Shown here: positions 1-9,246 of the stretch, in pieces
Layout: every line of letters begins with the position of its first letter
Position numbering within the stretch: the first letter of the stretch is position 1
Source of the DNA: Streptomyces griseus subsp. griseus
GTDB taxonomy: Bacteria; Actinomycetota; Actinomycetes; Streptomycetales; Streptomycetaceae
Direction: 5' to 3'
DNA: 64,000 bases
NCBI RefSeq assembly: GCF_000720255.1
Contig: NZ_JOJE01000027.1
Coordinates: 76,937-140,936, forward strand
The notes under the pieces: model-generated
What the model saw: the letters and a program-made list of their open reading frames with translations, nothing else
Told to the model about the DNA's origin: nothing
The model's database searches: none
Made by a program: the position numbers and the translations under genes

Positions 1-297
1 GCGGGTCAGAGTGGTCAGTTGGTCGGGATCGTGGCGGACCGGCTCGACGGGGAGGGCCGCGACCCGGGTGCCGGCGCCGCGGCGGGTGCGGACCAGTTCG
101 GCGGCCTCCAGTTCGCGGTAGGCGCGGGCCACGGTGCCGGGTGCGAGGCCCAGGTCGGCGGCGAGCTGGCGCACGGTCGGCAGGCGTTCGCCCTCGGTCA
201 GCAGGCCGGTGAGGATCAGGGCGGCGAGCTGGGCGCGGATCTGCTCGTACGGCGCGACCTGGCTGGCGGTGTCGATGTGGACGGCGGGTTCACTCAT
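1..297 (-). CDS. GntR-family transcriptional regulator (3' end cut by window edge)
   Basis: The visible 99 codons encode a winged helix-turn-helix of the GntR type: an N-terminal helix with 'YEQIRAQLAALI', then 'LPTVRQLAADLGLAPGTVARAYRELE' read as two adjoining stretches, the standard recognition helix, and the wing 'GAGTRV'. The short N-terminus and membrane-protein partner suggest the small YtrA-like subfamily. The ATG at 297-295 overlaps the upstream gene by 8 bases, so the two are co-translated. The C-terminus lies outside the window. It probably represses its own operon by binding the repeats at 1067-1132; that is inferred from position. Confidence 0.85.
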   Translation of the reverse strand, partial: MSEPAVHIDTASQVAPYEQIRAQLAALILTGLLTEGERLPTVRQLAADLGLAPGTVARAYRELEAAELVRTRRGAGTRVAALPVEPVRHDPDQLTTLTR

Positions 298-1048
298 CGT
301 CGACAGCCCTGGGGACCACGATGGTGGAGACGGACCAGCCGAGGGTGAACAGGCTCAGCAGGCCCAGTGGGTAGATCACCAGGGCGGCGACGTTGCCGAG
401 CATTCCGGCGCAGCGGGAGTAGAACAGCACTCTGCCGATCATCCCCAGGACCAGCAGCAGCTGGCTGGAGACGAGCAGACCCCAGGCCGCGGTGATCGCC
501 CAACTGCGGTCGTGCCGCTGCTGGTTGCCGCCGGGCCGGTGGGCGATGCGACGCAGGGCCCAGGCGCAGGCGGCGGTGCCGATGGTGAGGGAGGCGAGGA
601 CCGGGGTGGCGTAGTAGAGGCCGGGCCAGGGGGTGAGGTGACGGGTCAGGCCGACGGCGCAGGTGACGGCGAGGGCCCGGCCGGCACGGCCCTGGGTGTC
701 GGCGTCGGCCGCGACGACCCCGATCACCAGCAGGACGGTGAGGCAGGCCGTCTGGAAGACAAGGAGTGGGGCCATCCGGGGTGGTACGTGGTCGCGGACC
801 TGGCGCGGGGCGAGGGCGGCAGTGCGGACCCGGCCCTGCGGGGCGGGAGTGAGCAGGTCGCCGAGCAGCACACCGCCCACCGCGCACAGCCCGAAGGCGG
901 TGACGGCGGACACGAAGGGCATGGACATGCCGTCGCTGTCCATCGTGGCCAGCCCCTGGGCGACCGCCGCGCCGAGTGCCAGTCCCGCCCAACGGGCACA
1001 CAGGTCGGCGCGGGCCAGGAGTCTGTCAGGCGTGACGGTGTCGATCAT
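290..1048 (-). CDS. Integral membrane protein paired with GntR regulator
   Basis: A 252-residue protein with about six hydrophobic segments and no recognised catalytic motif. It resembles the unnamed DUF1648-like or hypothetical membrane partners often found with YtrA-type GntR regulators, but I cannot assign a family. The ATG at 1048 is preceded by a GGGGG Shine-Dalgarno on the minus strand; an in-frame ATG further upstream lies inside the operator cluster and was rejected. Its stop overlaps the regulator start, so it is the first gene of a two-gene operon. A role in envelope stress or transport is only a guess from context. Confidence 0.7.
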   Translation of the reverse strand: MIDTVTPDRLLARADLCARWAGLALGAAVAQGLATMDSDGMSMPFVSAVTAFGLCAVGGVLLGDLLTPAPQGRVRTAALAPRQVRDHVPPRMAPLLVFQTACLTVLLVIGVVAADADTQGRAGRALAVTCAVGLTRHLTPWPGLYYATPVLASLTIGTAACAWALRRIAHRPGGNQQRHDRSWAITAAWGLLVSSQLLLVLGMIGRVLFYSRCAGMLGNVAALVIYPLGLLSLFTLGWSVSTIVVPRAVDDE

Positions 1049-1066
1049 GTCGGCCCCCGGTGAAAT

Positions 1067-1132
1067 ACTTGTATCAAGTGGCGAGTACAAGATGCGAGGC
1101 CATGGCATCTTGTGTCAAGTCCTTGATACAAG
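1067..1132. promoter_or_regulatory. Operator cluster for the GntR/membrane operon
   Basis: Four related elements lie just upstream of the operon start at 1048. CTTGTATCAAG is at 1068-1078, CTTGTGTCAAG at 1109-1119, and CTTGATACAAG at 1122-1132. A half-site in the opposite orientation (GAGTACAAG) is at 1083-1091. The first and third are exact reverse complements of each other, and an inner inverted repeat pairs ACAAGATGC (1087-1095) with GCATCTTGT (1105-1113). Short inverted repeats of this kind are typical targets of YtrA-type GntR repressors; the link to the regulator at 1-297 is inferred. Confidence 0.65.
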
Positions 1133-1192
1133 TCGTCGGTTCCACTCCGCTCTGTGCCCTGTTTTCTACGGCCTCCGGCCCGACGACTTCCG

Positions 1193-3091
1193 TCAGTCCC
1201 TGCCCACGACGACCACCTCGTCCTCGGACGTCCAGCGGCGTCGCTCGGCTTTGGCCGGGTTGATGCGCACGCCGTAGCCGGGGCCGGTCGACGAGTCGTC
1301 GTGGCTTCGGTAGCCGATGGCGCATTCGCCGCGCCGGCGTGCCGCGGCCACGACGGTGGCGAAGGGCGTCTCATGCCCGGGCAGCACGTAGTCGGTGGCC
1401 GGGCGCATGCGTACCCCGGTGCCGTCGGCGGAGAACAGCTCCTCGAACACGGCCGCCAAGTGCCGGTTCTGGGAGATCTGGGCCATGAGCAGACCGATGA
1501 GCTTGCCGCTGATGATCACGTCGGCTCCGGGGCTGAGGGGGGCCAGTGCCCGGTTGCGGTCGTCGATCAGTTCGGTGACGACCGGCAGTTCGCGCCCGGT
1601 GGCCTCCTCCAGTTGACGCAGCAGCAGGAGGGTGACGAGCGTGCGGTTGTCGGGGTCGTCCGGTGGCTGTCCGGGAGCGTGGTCCTGGCCGAGCACGATC
1701 ACGCTGTCGTAGGAGTGAACGTCCAGGCGGCGCAGGGTCTCGGGCCGGGTGACGTCCCCGTCGTGCAGGGTGAGGGTGAGGTCGGTGCCGCTGTGCGCGT
1801 CGGCCTCGTTCACCTGCCGGACCGTCGCTTCACCACCGTCCGCCACCACGTCGACGGCCGATCCGGGCCGGGCCCGGCGGCGCAACTGGTCGACCATGAG
1901 CGGCGCTCGGCGGTTCCAGCCCAGCAGCAGGACCCGCTCCGGTCGCGCGGGCGTGGGAGGGCCGGACGCCATGGCCGCCTTCTCGACCAACTCCGCGCAG
2001 TCGGCCGGCACGGCGGTGTCGTCGTCACGGGAGATGACGACGAGCAGGTCGTCCGGGGCGATGGACGTGAGGGGCGGCGGGTTGAGCAGGGGGGTGCCTT
2101 CGCGCATGATCCCGACGACGCTCGACGTGGGGTAGGACAGCAGCGCGTCTGCGAACGTGCGACCGGTCAGGGACGGCTCGGCGACCAGGTAGAACTCGTC
2201 GCCCGCGAAGTCGAGGAGTTCCTGGTGGACGAGGGAGAGTCCGGGACGGCGCGCGGCCTGGACGATCAGCCGGGCGGTGACGGTGTCGCTCTCCAGGATG
2301 ACGCCTCCGGGTCCGGCGGCGAGACGGGCGGCCAGGCGGTAGCGGTCGTCCCGGACGGCGGCGACGACGGGCGGACGGGTTTTTTCCCCGGCCATGGCCG
2401 CTCTGAGCGCCAGCAACGTCTTCACGACCTCGGCGTCGGCATCGGGCTCGTCGTGGGGCAGTACCAGCACGACACCGGCCGTGGCCGGGCTGGTCAGGGT
2501 GAGCACGGCCGGGTCGGTGGTGGGGCCGCTGCGGCAGATCAGCCGCGTACGGCCGACAGGGCCCACCTTCGTGCTCAGTGCCTCCTCCATGGCGGTCTTG
2601 TCACGGTCGGCCAGCACGGCCACCGCCGCCTGCCGTTGGTTGGCGTTCGCGGCCACCAGCTCGCTCACCACCGTGAAGACCTGCTCCGACCACCCCAGGA
2701 CCACGGCGTGTCCCTGTTCGAGCACGGTGGAACGGCCCCGTCGCAACGCGGTGAGCCGCTCCGTGAGGGCCGTGGTGATCAGGCCGACGAGCGTCGAGAC
2801 GTACAGCAGGGCGACCAGTGCGAGCAGCACCGACATCGTCACGCGCAGCGGCGTACCCGTCGCACCGCCCAGGCGCAAGGTCTCCCCGGTGAGGCGCCAC
2901 ACCTGCGCCAGCCGGCCCGTCAATGGCGCCGGCGCGTCGGGGTCGGTCCACACCAGCACCGCACTGGCCGGGACGACGACGGCCAGACACAGCAGCGCCA
3001 TCCAGCCGACGAGTGCGGAGCCACCGCGGGTCAGCGTGCTGTCGAACCAGTAACGGGCTCTGTCACCGAACCGGGTGTATCGCTGCGCCAC
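1193..3091 (-). CDS. CASTOR/POLLUX-like (DMI1-type) ion-channel protein
   Basis: A 632-residue protein with two N-terminal transmembrane segments (about residues 28-48 and 86-112) and a long cytoplasmic portion. The latter carries two nucleotide-binding RCK/TrkA-N-like folds, one starting near '[11 protein letters not shown]' (about residue 125) and one at '[13 protein letters not shown]' (about residue 385), with a TrkA-C-like region between. This is the architecture of bacterial homologues of the plant nuclear cation channels CASTOR and POLLUX; ion selectivity in Streptomyces is unknown to me. It is read toward the GntR operon from a 248-bp intergenic region shared with the divergent L-glutamate oxidase gene. 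The C-terminal extension includes Arg/Lys-rich sequence before the stop. Confidence 0.8.
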   Translation of the reverse strand: MAQRYTRFGDRARYWFDSTLTRGGSALVGWMALLCLAVVVPASAVLVWTDPDAPAPLTGRLAQVWRLTGETLRLGGATGTPLRVTMSVLLALVALLYVSTLVGLITTALTERLTALRRGRSTVLEQGHAVVLGWSEQVFTVVSELVAANANQRQAAVAVLADRDKTAMEEALSTKVGPVGRTRLICRSGPTTDPAVLTLTSPATAGVVLVLPHDEPDADAEVVKTLLALRAAMAGEKTRPPVVAAVRDDRYRLAARLAAGPGGVILESDTVTARLIVQAARRPGLSLVHQELLDFAGDEFYLVAEPSLTGRTFADALLSYPTSSVVGIMREGTPLLNPPPLTSIAPDDLLVVISRDDDTAVPADCAELVEKAAMASGPPTPARPERVLLLGWNRRAPLMVDQLRRRARPGSAVDVVADGGEATVRQVNEADAHSGTDLTLTLHDGDVTRPETLRRLDVHSYDSVIVLGQDHAPGQPPDDPDNRTLVTLLLLRQLEEATGRELPVVTELIDDRNRALAPLSPGADVIISGKLIGLLMAQISQNRHLAAVFEELFSADGTGVRMRPATDYVLPGHETPFATVVAAARRRGECAIGYRSHDDSSTGPGYGVRINPAKAERRRWTSEDEVVVVGRD

Positions 3092-3339
3092 CCTTTCCCC
3101 CTCTGTCGCCCCGCGCTCTTGGGGCAGTCTGGGAGATCGGTCGCGGCGGCAGACGGAGTTCGCCCGGCATTCATCCCTTCGGGTATCCCGGGCCGTCCAC
3201 GTCGGCTGACCTGCTGTGGGACGGCCTGCCGCCGGGCGGACCTGTCGCGACGTCAGGGTTTGTCGCGTCTTCGCTCCTTCGTGTCAACGCCGGTGCGAAA
3301 GGCGGGTGTCCGGTGGCGGGCGCCAGTACAAAGGCCGCC

Positions 3340-5361
3340 ATGACTGAAGATCACGCGGTGGCGCGTTCAGACGGCGGTCTCTCCCGGCGGAGCTTCGCGG
3401 CGGCGGCCGGCACGGCCACGGTGGCGACGGCCCTGACCGGCGGTACCGCCGCGGCCCTGCCCGCACCGGCCGCCCCGACCACCCCGACCGCTCCGACCGC
3501 TCCGGCCGAGCGCCGTGGCACCGACTTCGAGCGGTGCCTCGCCGTCGCTCGCGCACTCCTCGTACTGGACTCCGACGGCCGCCCCCTCGTCCCGCGTTAC
3601 CAGCGCGTCCTCAAGGAGGGGTTGCCCGCTCATCGGCGGGCACGCCCCAAGAACGTCCTGGTCATCGGCGCCGGTCCGGCCGGTCTTGTGGCTGCCCTGC
3701 TGCTGAAGCGGGCGGGTCACCGGGTGACCGTGGTGGAGGCCAATGGCAACCGTGCGGGCGGGCGCATCAAGACCTTCCGCAGCGGCGGCCACGAACACGC
3801 CGGACAGCCCTTCGCCGATCCCCGCCAGTACGCCGAGGCGGGCGCGATGCGCATCCCGGGCAGCCATCCCCTGGTGATGGAGCTGATCGACCAGTTCGGC
3901 CTGAAGAAGCGGCGCTTCCACTACGTCGACGTCGACAGCGAGGGACGTCCCGCCAACCGCACCTGGATCCACGTCAACGGCATCCGCGTGCGGCGCGCCG
4001 ACTACGCCCGCGCGCCCCGGCGCGTGAACCGGTCCTTCGGCGTTCCCAAGGCGCACTGGGACACCCCGGCCGCCGCCATCCTGCGCTCCGCGCTGGACCC
4101 GGTGCGCGACGAGTTCAGTTACGTCGACCGCGAGGGCAAGCGGGTCGGCAAGCCGCTCCCGGAGCGGCTGCGGGGCTGGGCCCGCGTGGTGCAGCGGTTC
4201 GGTGACTGGTCGATGTTCCGTTTCCTGACCGAGCACGCCGGGTTCGACGAGCGGACCATCGACCTGATCGGCACGCTGGAGAACCTCACGTCGCGTCTCC
4301 CGCTGTCCTTCATCCACAGCTTCATCGGCTCCTCCCTCATCAGCCCCGACACGCCCTTCTACGAGTTGGAGGGCGGCACGGCCGTGCTGCCGGACGCCCT
4401 GCTGGAACGCGTGCGCAAGGAGGTGCGGTTCGACCGCCGGGTGACACGCATCGAGTACCACCACCCCGACCGCACGTCGCCGGACACCGAGCACGTCCGG
4501 AGCAAGGGTCCGCACGTGTGGGTGGACACCGTCTCCGAGGGCCGCGACGGTCCCGTCGTACGCGAGCAGTTCACCGCGGACGCCGCCGTGGTCACGGTCC
4601 CGTTCTCCGGCCTGCGCCACGTCCAGATCGCTCCGCAGATGTCGTACGGCAAGCGTCGCGCGGTGAGCGAACTGCACTACGACAGCGCGACCAAGGTGCT
4701 GCTGGAGTTCAGCCGCCGCTGGTGGGAGTTCGACGAGTCCGACTGGAAGCGTGAGCTGAACGCCGTCCGCCCGGGCCTGTACGACGCCTACCGCACCGGC
4801 CGCGCCACCGCCGACGGCAGCCTGCTCGGCGCCCACCCCTCCGTGCCCGGCGGGCACATCACAGCGGGTCAGCGCACCCACTACGCCGCCAACCGCGCGA
4901 TGGCACGCGACCAGCCGGAGGCGGTCGACGTCGTGGGCGGAGGATCGGTGTCGGACAACGCCAACCGGTTCATGTTCCACCCCTCCCACCCGGTCCCGGG
5001 CAGCTCCGGTGGTGTGGTCCTGGCCTCCTACAGCTGGGCGGACGACGCGCTGCGCTGGGACTCGCTGGACGACGAGGCACGGTACCCGCACGCCCTGTGC
5101 GGCCTCCAGCAGGTCTACGGCCGGCGCATCGAGGTCTTCTACACCGGCGCGGGCCGCACTCAGAGCTGGCTGCGCGACCCCTACGCCTACGGGGAGGCGT
5201 CCGTGCTCCTGCCCGGGCAGCACACGGAATTGCTGCCCGCCATCCCCGCGCGCGAAGGCCCGCTGCACTTCGCCGGGGACCACACGTCCGTCAAGCCCGC
5301 GTGGATCGAGGGCGCCGTGGAGTCCGCGGTGCGTGCCGCACTGGAGATCCACACGGAGTGA
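3340..5361 (+). CDS. L-glutamate oxidase (secreted FAD amine oxidase)
   Basis: The 673-residue product matches, from memory, the Streptomyces L-glutamate oxidase precursor (EC 1.4.3.11), which deaminates L-glutamate to 2-oxoglutarate, ammonia and hydrogen peroxide. Visible features are a Tat signal (SRRSFAA at residues 15-21 followed by an Ala-rich stretch), the FAD dinucleotide motif GAGPAG at 110-115, the following GG-doublet '[10 protein letters not shown]', the '[12 protein letters not shown]' segment of L-amino-acid oxidases and the C-terminal FAD motif 'FAGDHTS...WIEGAVESA'. The known enzyme is exported and nicked into alpha, beta and gamma chains. The ATG at 3340 is chosen because the Tat motif follows it directly; upstream codons are non-coding in character. 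The gene stands alone. Confidence 0.9.
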   Translation: MTEDHAVARSDGGLSRRSFAAAAGTATVATALTGGTAAALPAPAAPTTPTAPTAPAERRGTDFERCLAVARALLVLDSDGRPLVPRYQRVLKEGLPAHRRARPKNVLVIGAGPAGLVAALLLKRAGHRVTVVEANGNRAGGRIKTFRSGGHEHAGQPFADPRQYAEAGAMRIPGSHPLVMELIDQFGLKKRRFHYVDVDSEGRPANRTWIHVNGIRVRRADYARAPRRVNRSFGVPKAHWDTPAAAILRSALDPVRDEFSYVDREGKRVGKPLPERLRGWARVVQRFGDWSMFRFLTEHAGFDERTIDLIGTLENLTSRLPLSFIHSFIGSSLISPDTPFYELEGGTAVLPDALLERVRKEVRFDRRVTRIEYHHPDRTSPDTEHVRSKGPHVWVDTVSEGRDGPVVREQFTADAAVVTVPFSGLRHVQIAPQMSYGKRRAVSELHYDSATKVLLEFSRRWWEFDESDWKRELNAVRPGLYDAYRTGRATADGSLLGAHPSVPGGHITAGQRTHYAANRAMARDQPEAVDVVGGGSVSDNANRFMFHPSHPVPGSSGGVVLASYSWADDALRWDSLDDEARYPHALCGLQQVYGRRIEVFYTGAGRTQSWLRDPYAYGEASVLLPGQHTELLPAIPAREGPLHFAGDHTSVKPAWIEGAVESAVRAALEIHTE

Positions 5362-5399
5362 GCCGTGCGGTCGACCGGGCCGCGACGCGGGCGTAGGCT

Positions 5400-5417
5400 C
5401 CGGCGCACCGGCGCCGG
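5400..5417. terminator. Hairpin between convergent genes
   Basis: CCGGCGC at 5400-5406 pairs with GCGCCGG at 5411-5417 across a 4-base loop. It lies 39 bases after the L-glutamate oxidase stop and 37 bases before the aldehyde dehydrogenase stop, so it could serve both strands. There is no T-run, as is usual in Streptomyces. Confidence 0.45.
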
Positions 5418-5453
5418 GGCCCTCGCTCCCCCGCCTCGCTCCCGCTCGAAGGA

Positions 5454-6956
5454 TCAGCGCGTGCGGATCCAGACCGTCTTCTCCCGGGTCCACTGGTCGA
5501 AGGCGTCGGTCGATTTCTCCACGCCGCCGAACCCGGACTGTTTCCAGCCGCCGAAGGGTGTGGTGATGTCGCCCTCGCTGTAGGCGTTGACGGAGATCAC
5601 GCCGGCCTGGACGCCGCGTGCCAACCGGAGGGCGGTGTCGAGGTCGCGGGTCCACACCGATGCGGCGAGGCCGTATTCCGTGGCGTTCGCCAGGTACAGC
5701 GCCTCGTCCTCGGAGGTGAAGGTCTGGACGGTGACGACGGGGCCGAACAGTTCCCTGGTGAGGACATCGCTGCCGTCGGGCGCGTGGGTGATCACGGTGG
5801 GCGGGTAGTAGGCCCCGCGCTGCGGCAGGCCGTGCGGCAGCCCTCCGGTGTGGACGCGGGCTCCCCCGGCACGTGCGGCTTCCACCGCCGCCGCGACCCG
5901 GTCGAAGGCCGCCCGGTCGATCAGCGGTCCCACCTGGGTGCGGGGGTCCGCGGGATCGCCGATGAACAGGCGCTTCGCGGCGGTCGTGAACCGGTCCAGC
6001 ACCTCGTCGGCGATGCTGTGGTGGACCAGGACGCGGGAGCCGGCCGTGCAGTTCTGCCCCATGGTCAGGAACGCGGCCTGGGTCATGTGGTCGATGAGCT
6101 CGTCGCCGTAGGCGAGCGCGTCGGCCATCAGTATCTGGGGGCTCTTGCCGCCCATCTCCAGCGAGACGCGCTTGAAGTTGGTGTCGGCCGCGTCCTTGAG
6201 GATCCGGCGCCCGGTCTCGTTGGAGCCGGTGAACGAGAGGGCGCCCACGACGGGGCTGCGGGCCAGGGCGGCGCCGGTGACGGAGCCATGGCCGGTCAGG
6301 ACCGTGAACACCCCCTCGGGGAGGCCGGCCTCGGCGGCGAGGCCGGCCAGGTGCAGGGCCGAGCGCGGGGTCGCCTCGGCGGGCTTGACCAGCAGGCAGT
6401 TGCCCGCGGCGAGGGCGGGACCGACCTTCCACGCGGTCATGGCCAGCGGGTAGTTCCAGGGCAGGATCGCCGCCGCCACCCCGACCGGTTCCCGGCTCAT
6501 CAGTCCCAGGCCGTCCGGTCCGCCGGGTGCGATCCTGCCGAACACCTTGTCGGCCGCCTCGGCGAACCAGCGGATCGTCTCGACGGCACCGGGTACGTCG
6601 CCGGTGAGGCACTCCGTGATCGGCTTTCCGGCGTCCTCGCTGTCCATCCGGGCCAGGATCCCGGTGTCGCGTTCCATCAGGTCGGCGAGGCGCAGCAGCA
6701 CCGCGCCGCGCTCCCGGACCGGCAGCCGCGACCACACGCCTGATGCGAAGACCCGCTGTGCCCGCTCGGCGGCCTTGGTCACGGCTTCTGCGCTCGTGGC
6801 CGGCACAGTGGTGATCAGCTGTCCGGTGGCCGGGTTGACGACGCTCAGCGTGCCGGGGCTCTCGACGGCGGTCCGCCTCGTGGGGCTCTCGACGGCGGTC
6901 CGCCTCGTGGGGCTCTCGACGGCGGTCGGCTCGGTGGGGCGCTCCACGGCGGTCAT
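5454..6956 (-). CDS. NAD(P)-dependent aldehyde dehydrogenase with repeat-bearing N-terminus
   Basis: A 500-residue ALDH superfamily enzyme that would oxidise an aldehyde to its acid. It has the cofactor and oxyanion segment 'ILPWNYPLAM', the glycine motif 'FTGSNETGRRI', the general base in 'SLEMGGKSP', and the catalytic cysteine in 'GQNCTAGSRV'. The C-terminal 'PFGGWKQSGFG' is typical of the betaine/gamma-aminobutyraldehyde branch, but substrate is not determined. The first 35 residues form four copies of a nine-residue unit (T/P)AVE(S/R)P(T)(R/E)(R/P), absent from normal ALDHs. The ATG overlaps the stop of the preceding SDR gene (ATGA), making this the last gene of the monooxygenase operon. 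Confidence 0.85.
   Translation of the reverse strand: MTAVERPTEPTAVESPTRRTAVESPTRRTAVESPGTLSVVNPATGQLITTVPATSAEAVTKAAERAQRVFASGVWSRLPVRERGAVLLRLADLMERDTGILARMDSEDAGKPITECLTGDVPGAVETIRWFAEAADKVFGRIAPGGPDGLGLMSREPVGVAAAILPWNYPLAMTAWKVGPALAAGNCLLVKPAEATPRSALHLAGLAAEAGLPEGVFTVLTGHGSVTGAALARSPVVGALSFTGSNETGRRILKDAADTNFKRVSLEMGGKSPQILMADALAYGDELIDHMTQAAFLTMGQNCTAGSRVLVHHSIADEVLDRFTTAAKRLFIGDPADPRTQVGPLIDRAAFDRVAAAVEAARAGGARVHTGGLPHGLPQRGAYYPPTVITHAPDGSDVLTRELFGPVVTVQTFTSEDEALYLANATEYGLAASVWTRDLDTALRLARGVQAGVISVNAYSEGDITTPFGGWKQSGFGGVEKSTDAFDQWTREKTVWIRTR
6855..6956 (-). repeat. 27-bp in-frame tandem repeat in ALDH 5' end
   Basis: A 27-base unit beginning GGGGCTCTCGACGGCGGTCC (plus strand) is repeated at 6855, 6882 and 6909, with a decayed fourth copy from 6936 that includes the ALDH start codon. 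The first two copies are identical; the third diverges at its end. Because 27 is a multiple of three the repeats encode a repeated nonapeptide and copy number could change without a frameshift. Confidence 0.9.
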
Positions 6957-7831
6957 TTCTCCTCCACCAGTTCCCAGTGTCCGTCGATGTGCCGTGCCAG
7001 CCCCCGGCGGCGCAGTTCCTCGAGGTAGCGGGCCATGCCGCGCTCGCCCCTCTGGCGGAACAGGGGGAACAGCTTCGGCAGCAGGTTCGGCGCCAGCATC
7101 GCGAGCCGGACCAGACGGGACTCACCGGTCCGGGGGTAGGCCTCCAGGCGGGGTTTGTCGAGCAGGGCCACCACGGCCGCCACGACGTCGGCGGGCTGCT
7201 GCGGCGGGTCCTGGAACTGCATGGAGTTCCCGCCGTCGACGGCCTCCTGGCGCAGCATCCGGGTGTCGGTCGCCGATGGCAGCACCGACCCGGCCAGGAT
7301 GCCCTTGCTCCTCAGGTCGAGCCCGAGGGCGAGCATCGCCCCGCGCAGTCCGAACTTCGAGGCCGTGTAGATCGGGGTCTCGCCCAGCGGGAAGATCCCG
7401 CCGAGGGAGACGGTGGTGACCACGCGGGCGTCCCGGGAGGCCCGCAGCAGCGGGATCGCGATCCTGGTGGTGACCAGCGGCGAGGTCAGGTTGAGGGTGA
7501 TCTCCTGCTCGATGCTCTCGACGCTGCGCACGTCGAAGCGTTCGGCGCTGGTCATTCCCACGTTGTTGACGAGCACGTCGAGGCGACCGTACGCGTGCGC
7601 GACCTGGTCGAAGAGGTCCTCCACCTGGGCCCGGTCCACGAGGTCGCAGCCGATGGCGGTGTGGCCGGTGCCGGGGAGATCGGCGGCGACCTGCTTGGCG
7701 CGGGCGGCGTCGATGTCGACGACCACGCAACTGGCGCCCCCGGCGGCGAAGCGGCGGCACATCGCGCTGCCGATCCCGCCGGCGCCGCCGGTCACCAGCA
7801 TGACCTTGTCACGGAAGTCGAAGCCGCTCAC
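6953..7831 (-). CDS. Short-chain dehydrogenase/reductase
   Basis: A 292-residue classical SDR: Rossmann glycine motif TGGAGGIG near residue 13, 'NNVG' in the fourth strand, catalytic Ser in 'TVSLGG' and the YTASK motif (Tyr and Lys of the active site). The C-terminal 40 residues extend beyond the core, rich in Leu and Arg, as in the mycobacterial MymA-operon dehydrogenase (Rv3085-like). The start is GTG at 7831-7829, which overlaps the monooxygenase stop by four bases (GTGA); the stop overlaps the ALDH ATG. It probably interconverts an alcohol and a ketone or aldehyde in the same pathway. Confidence 0.85.
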   Translation of the reverse strand: MSGFDFRDKVMLVTGGAGGIGSAMCRRFAAGGASCVVVDIDAARAKQVAADLPGTGHTAIGCDLVDRAQVEDLFDQVAHAYGRLDVLVNNVGMTSAERFDVRSVESIEQEITLNLTSPLVTTRIAIPLLRASRDARVVTTVSLGGIFPLGETPIYTASKFGLRGAMLALGLDLRSKGILAGSVLPSATDTRMLRQEAVDGGNSMQFQDPPQQPADVVAAVVALLDKPRLEAYPRTGESRLVRLAMLAPNLLPKLFPLFRQRGERGMARYLEELRRRGLARHIDGHWELVEEK

Positions 7832-9174
7832 GACACCGCCTCCACGCCCCGCAGGGACCGCACGCGCGGCGGCCGGCCTTCGGTCCGCCAGCCCATCTCG
7901 GCGGCGATCCTGGCAAGGTGCTTCACGAGGGCGGCGCTGTCGACGTATCCGGTGTGCCGGGGTGAGTCGACGAACTTGATGCCGCCGGAGAGGTCCGGGC
8001 GGTCGGTACGGATCAGGCCGGCGAAGCGTTCCGCGTTCGGCAGCCCCTGCCCCGCGTCGTGGATGTGCCCGGCGATCAGCTGGGCCTGGGTGTCGAAGAG
8101 CCGGTAGGCGCCGGAGTTGGTTTCGACGAAGCCGACTCCGCACAGGCCCGTGTGCTCGCGGGAGAACGACGACAGGTACAGGTCGGGGTGCTGCTCGTCG
8201 CCGAAGTACTTCTGCGCGACCGGCACCTTGTGGACGTAGCCGGTGGCCAGCAGGATCAGGTCGAAGTCGTCGCGGGTGCCGTCCGTGAAGTGGACCGTCC
8301 TGCCGTCGGTGCGGGCTATCCCGGGTTTGGCGGTGATGTCGCCGTGCTGGAGGTGGTGGATCAGCATCGAGTTGATCGCGGGGTGGGTCTCGAAGAGCTT
8401 GTGGTCCGGCTTCGGGAGGCCCAGGCGCGTCGGGTCGCCGTTGAGGATCCGCAGGAGAGTTCCGAAGACGCGCTGCGCCAGCCACATCGGCAGGTGTGGT
8501 CCGTCATTGGCGATGGTGTCCACGGGCCGCCCGAAGAGGTGCTTGGGGATGAACCAGTAGCCGCGGCGCATGCTGATCACCGCGTGGTCCGCGCTGCGGG
8601 CCGCGTCGCAGGCGATGTCGCAGCCGGAGTTTCCGGCTCCCACGACCAGGACCCGCTTGCCGCGCACTTCCTCCGCGCTGCGGTAGCCGACCGTATGGCG
8701 GACCTCGCCGGTGAAGTTCCCGGGCAGCTCCGGGACGTTGGGGTGCCACTGGGCTCCCGTGCAGACCACGACCTGGCCGTGCACGGTCTGCCGCCCGTCG
8801 GCCCGGGTGACCACCCAGGTGCCGTCGGCGTTCTTCTCGACACTTTCGACCTCGACGCCGAACTGGATTCGCTCCGTCAATCCGTAGGCGTCGGCGAACG
8901 ATTTCAGATACGAAAGGATCTGCCAGTGCGGGGGGTAGTCGGCGAATTCCTCGGGCATGGGAAAACCTCCGAAGCCCGAGAGTGTCCTGCTGGAAATGAA
9001 GTGGGCCGACTCGTACATCGGGCTGCCGGGGTTGTCGATGTCCCAGATACCGCCGGGCCCGGTGTGACGCTCGAGATGCGTGTACGGTAGATTCCGCTCC
9101 ATCAGGGCTCTGGCGACCGCCAGGCCGGCAGGCCCCGCCCCGATCACGCACGTGTCGTACTGAACATTTCCCAT
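7828..9174 (-). CDS. FAD-dependent monooxygenase (FMO/Baeyer-Villiger superfamily)
   Basis: A 448-residue flavoprotein with the FAD motif GAGPAG at residues 11-16, a 'CTGAQWHPNVP' segment followed by an 'GNFTGEVRHTVGYR' stretch resembling the FMO fingerprint, the NADPH motif 'GAGNSGCDIA' and the 'LLATGYV' ATG motif. It would insert one oxygen atom into a carbonyl or a heteroatom. The chosen ATG at 9174 has AAGGA about eight bases upstream; a longer in-frame start exists but lacks this. It heads the tightly overlapped set FMO-SDR-ALDH. Mycobacterial MymA (Rv3083) is a reasonable model. Confidence 0.85.
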   Translation of the reverse strand: MGNVQYDTCVIGAGPAGLAVARALMERNLPYTHLERHTGPGGIWDIDNPGSPMYESAHFISSRTLSGFGGFPMPEEFADYPPHWQILSYLKSFADAYGLTERIQFGVEVESVEKNADGTWVVTRADGRQTVHGQVVVCTGAQWHPNVPELPGNFTGEVRHTVGYRSAEEVRGKRVLVVGAGNSGCDIACDAARSADHAVISMRRGYWFIPKHLFGRPVDTIANDGPHLPMWLAQRVFGTLLRILNGDPTRLGLPKPDHKLFETHPAINSMLIHHLQHGDITAKPGIARTDGRTVHFTDGTRDDFDLILLATGYVHKVPVAQKYFGDEQHPDLYLSSFSREHTGLCGVGFVETNSGAYRLFDTQAQLIAGHIHDAGQGLPNAERFAGLIRTDRPDLSGGIKFVDSPRHTGYVDSAALVKHLARIAAEMGWRTEGRPPRVRSLRGVEAVS

Positions 9175-9246
9175 GAGCCAGTTCCTTTTTCCAGCCGTTC
9201 GCGGTCCCATTCCTGAAGGGCTGGAAGGAACCTATTCATCCGCCGT

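Noticed and set aside
134..1063. Long plus-strand frames across the first kilobase
   Set aside because: Antisense shadows of the GntR/membrane operon, without protein-like composition.
1154..3343. 729-codon plus-strand frame opposite the channel gene
   Set aside because: Shadow of the minus-strand gene; composition is Gly/Arg/His-rich without domains.
3367..7125. 1252-codon minus-strand frame opposite glutamate oxidase and ALDH
   Set aside because: Composite shadow; real genes in other frames explain the region.
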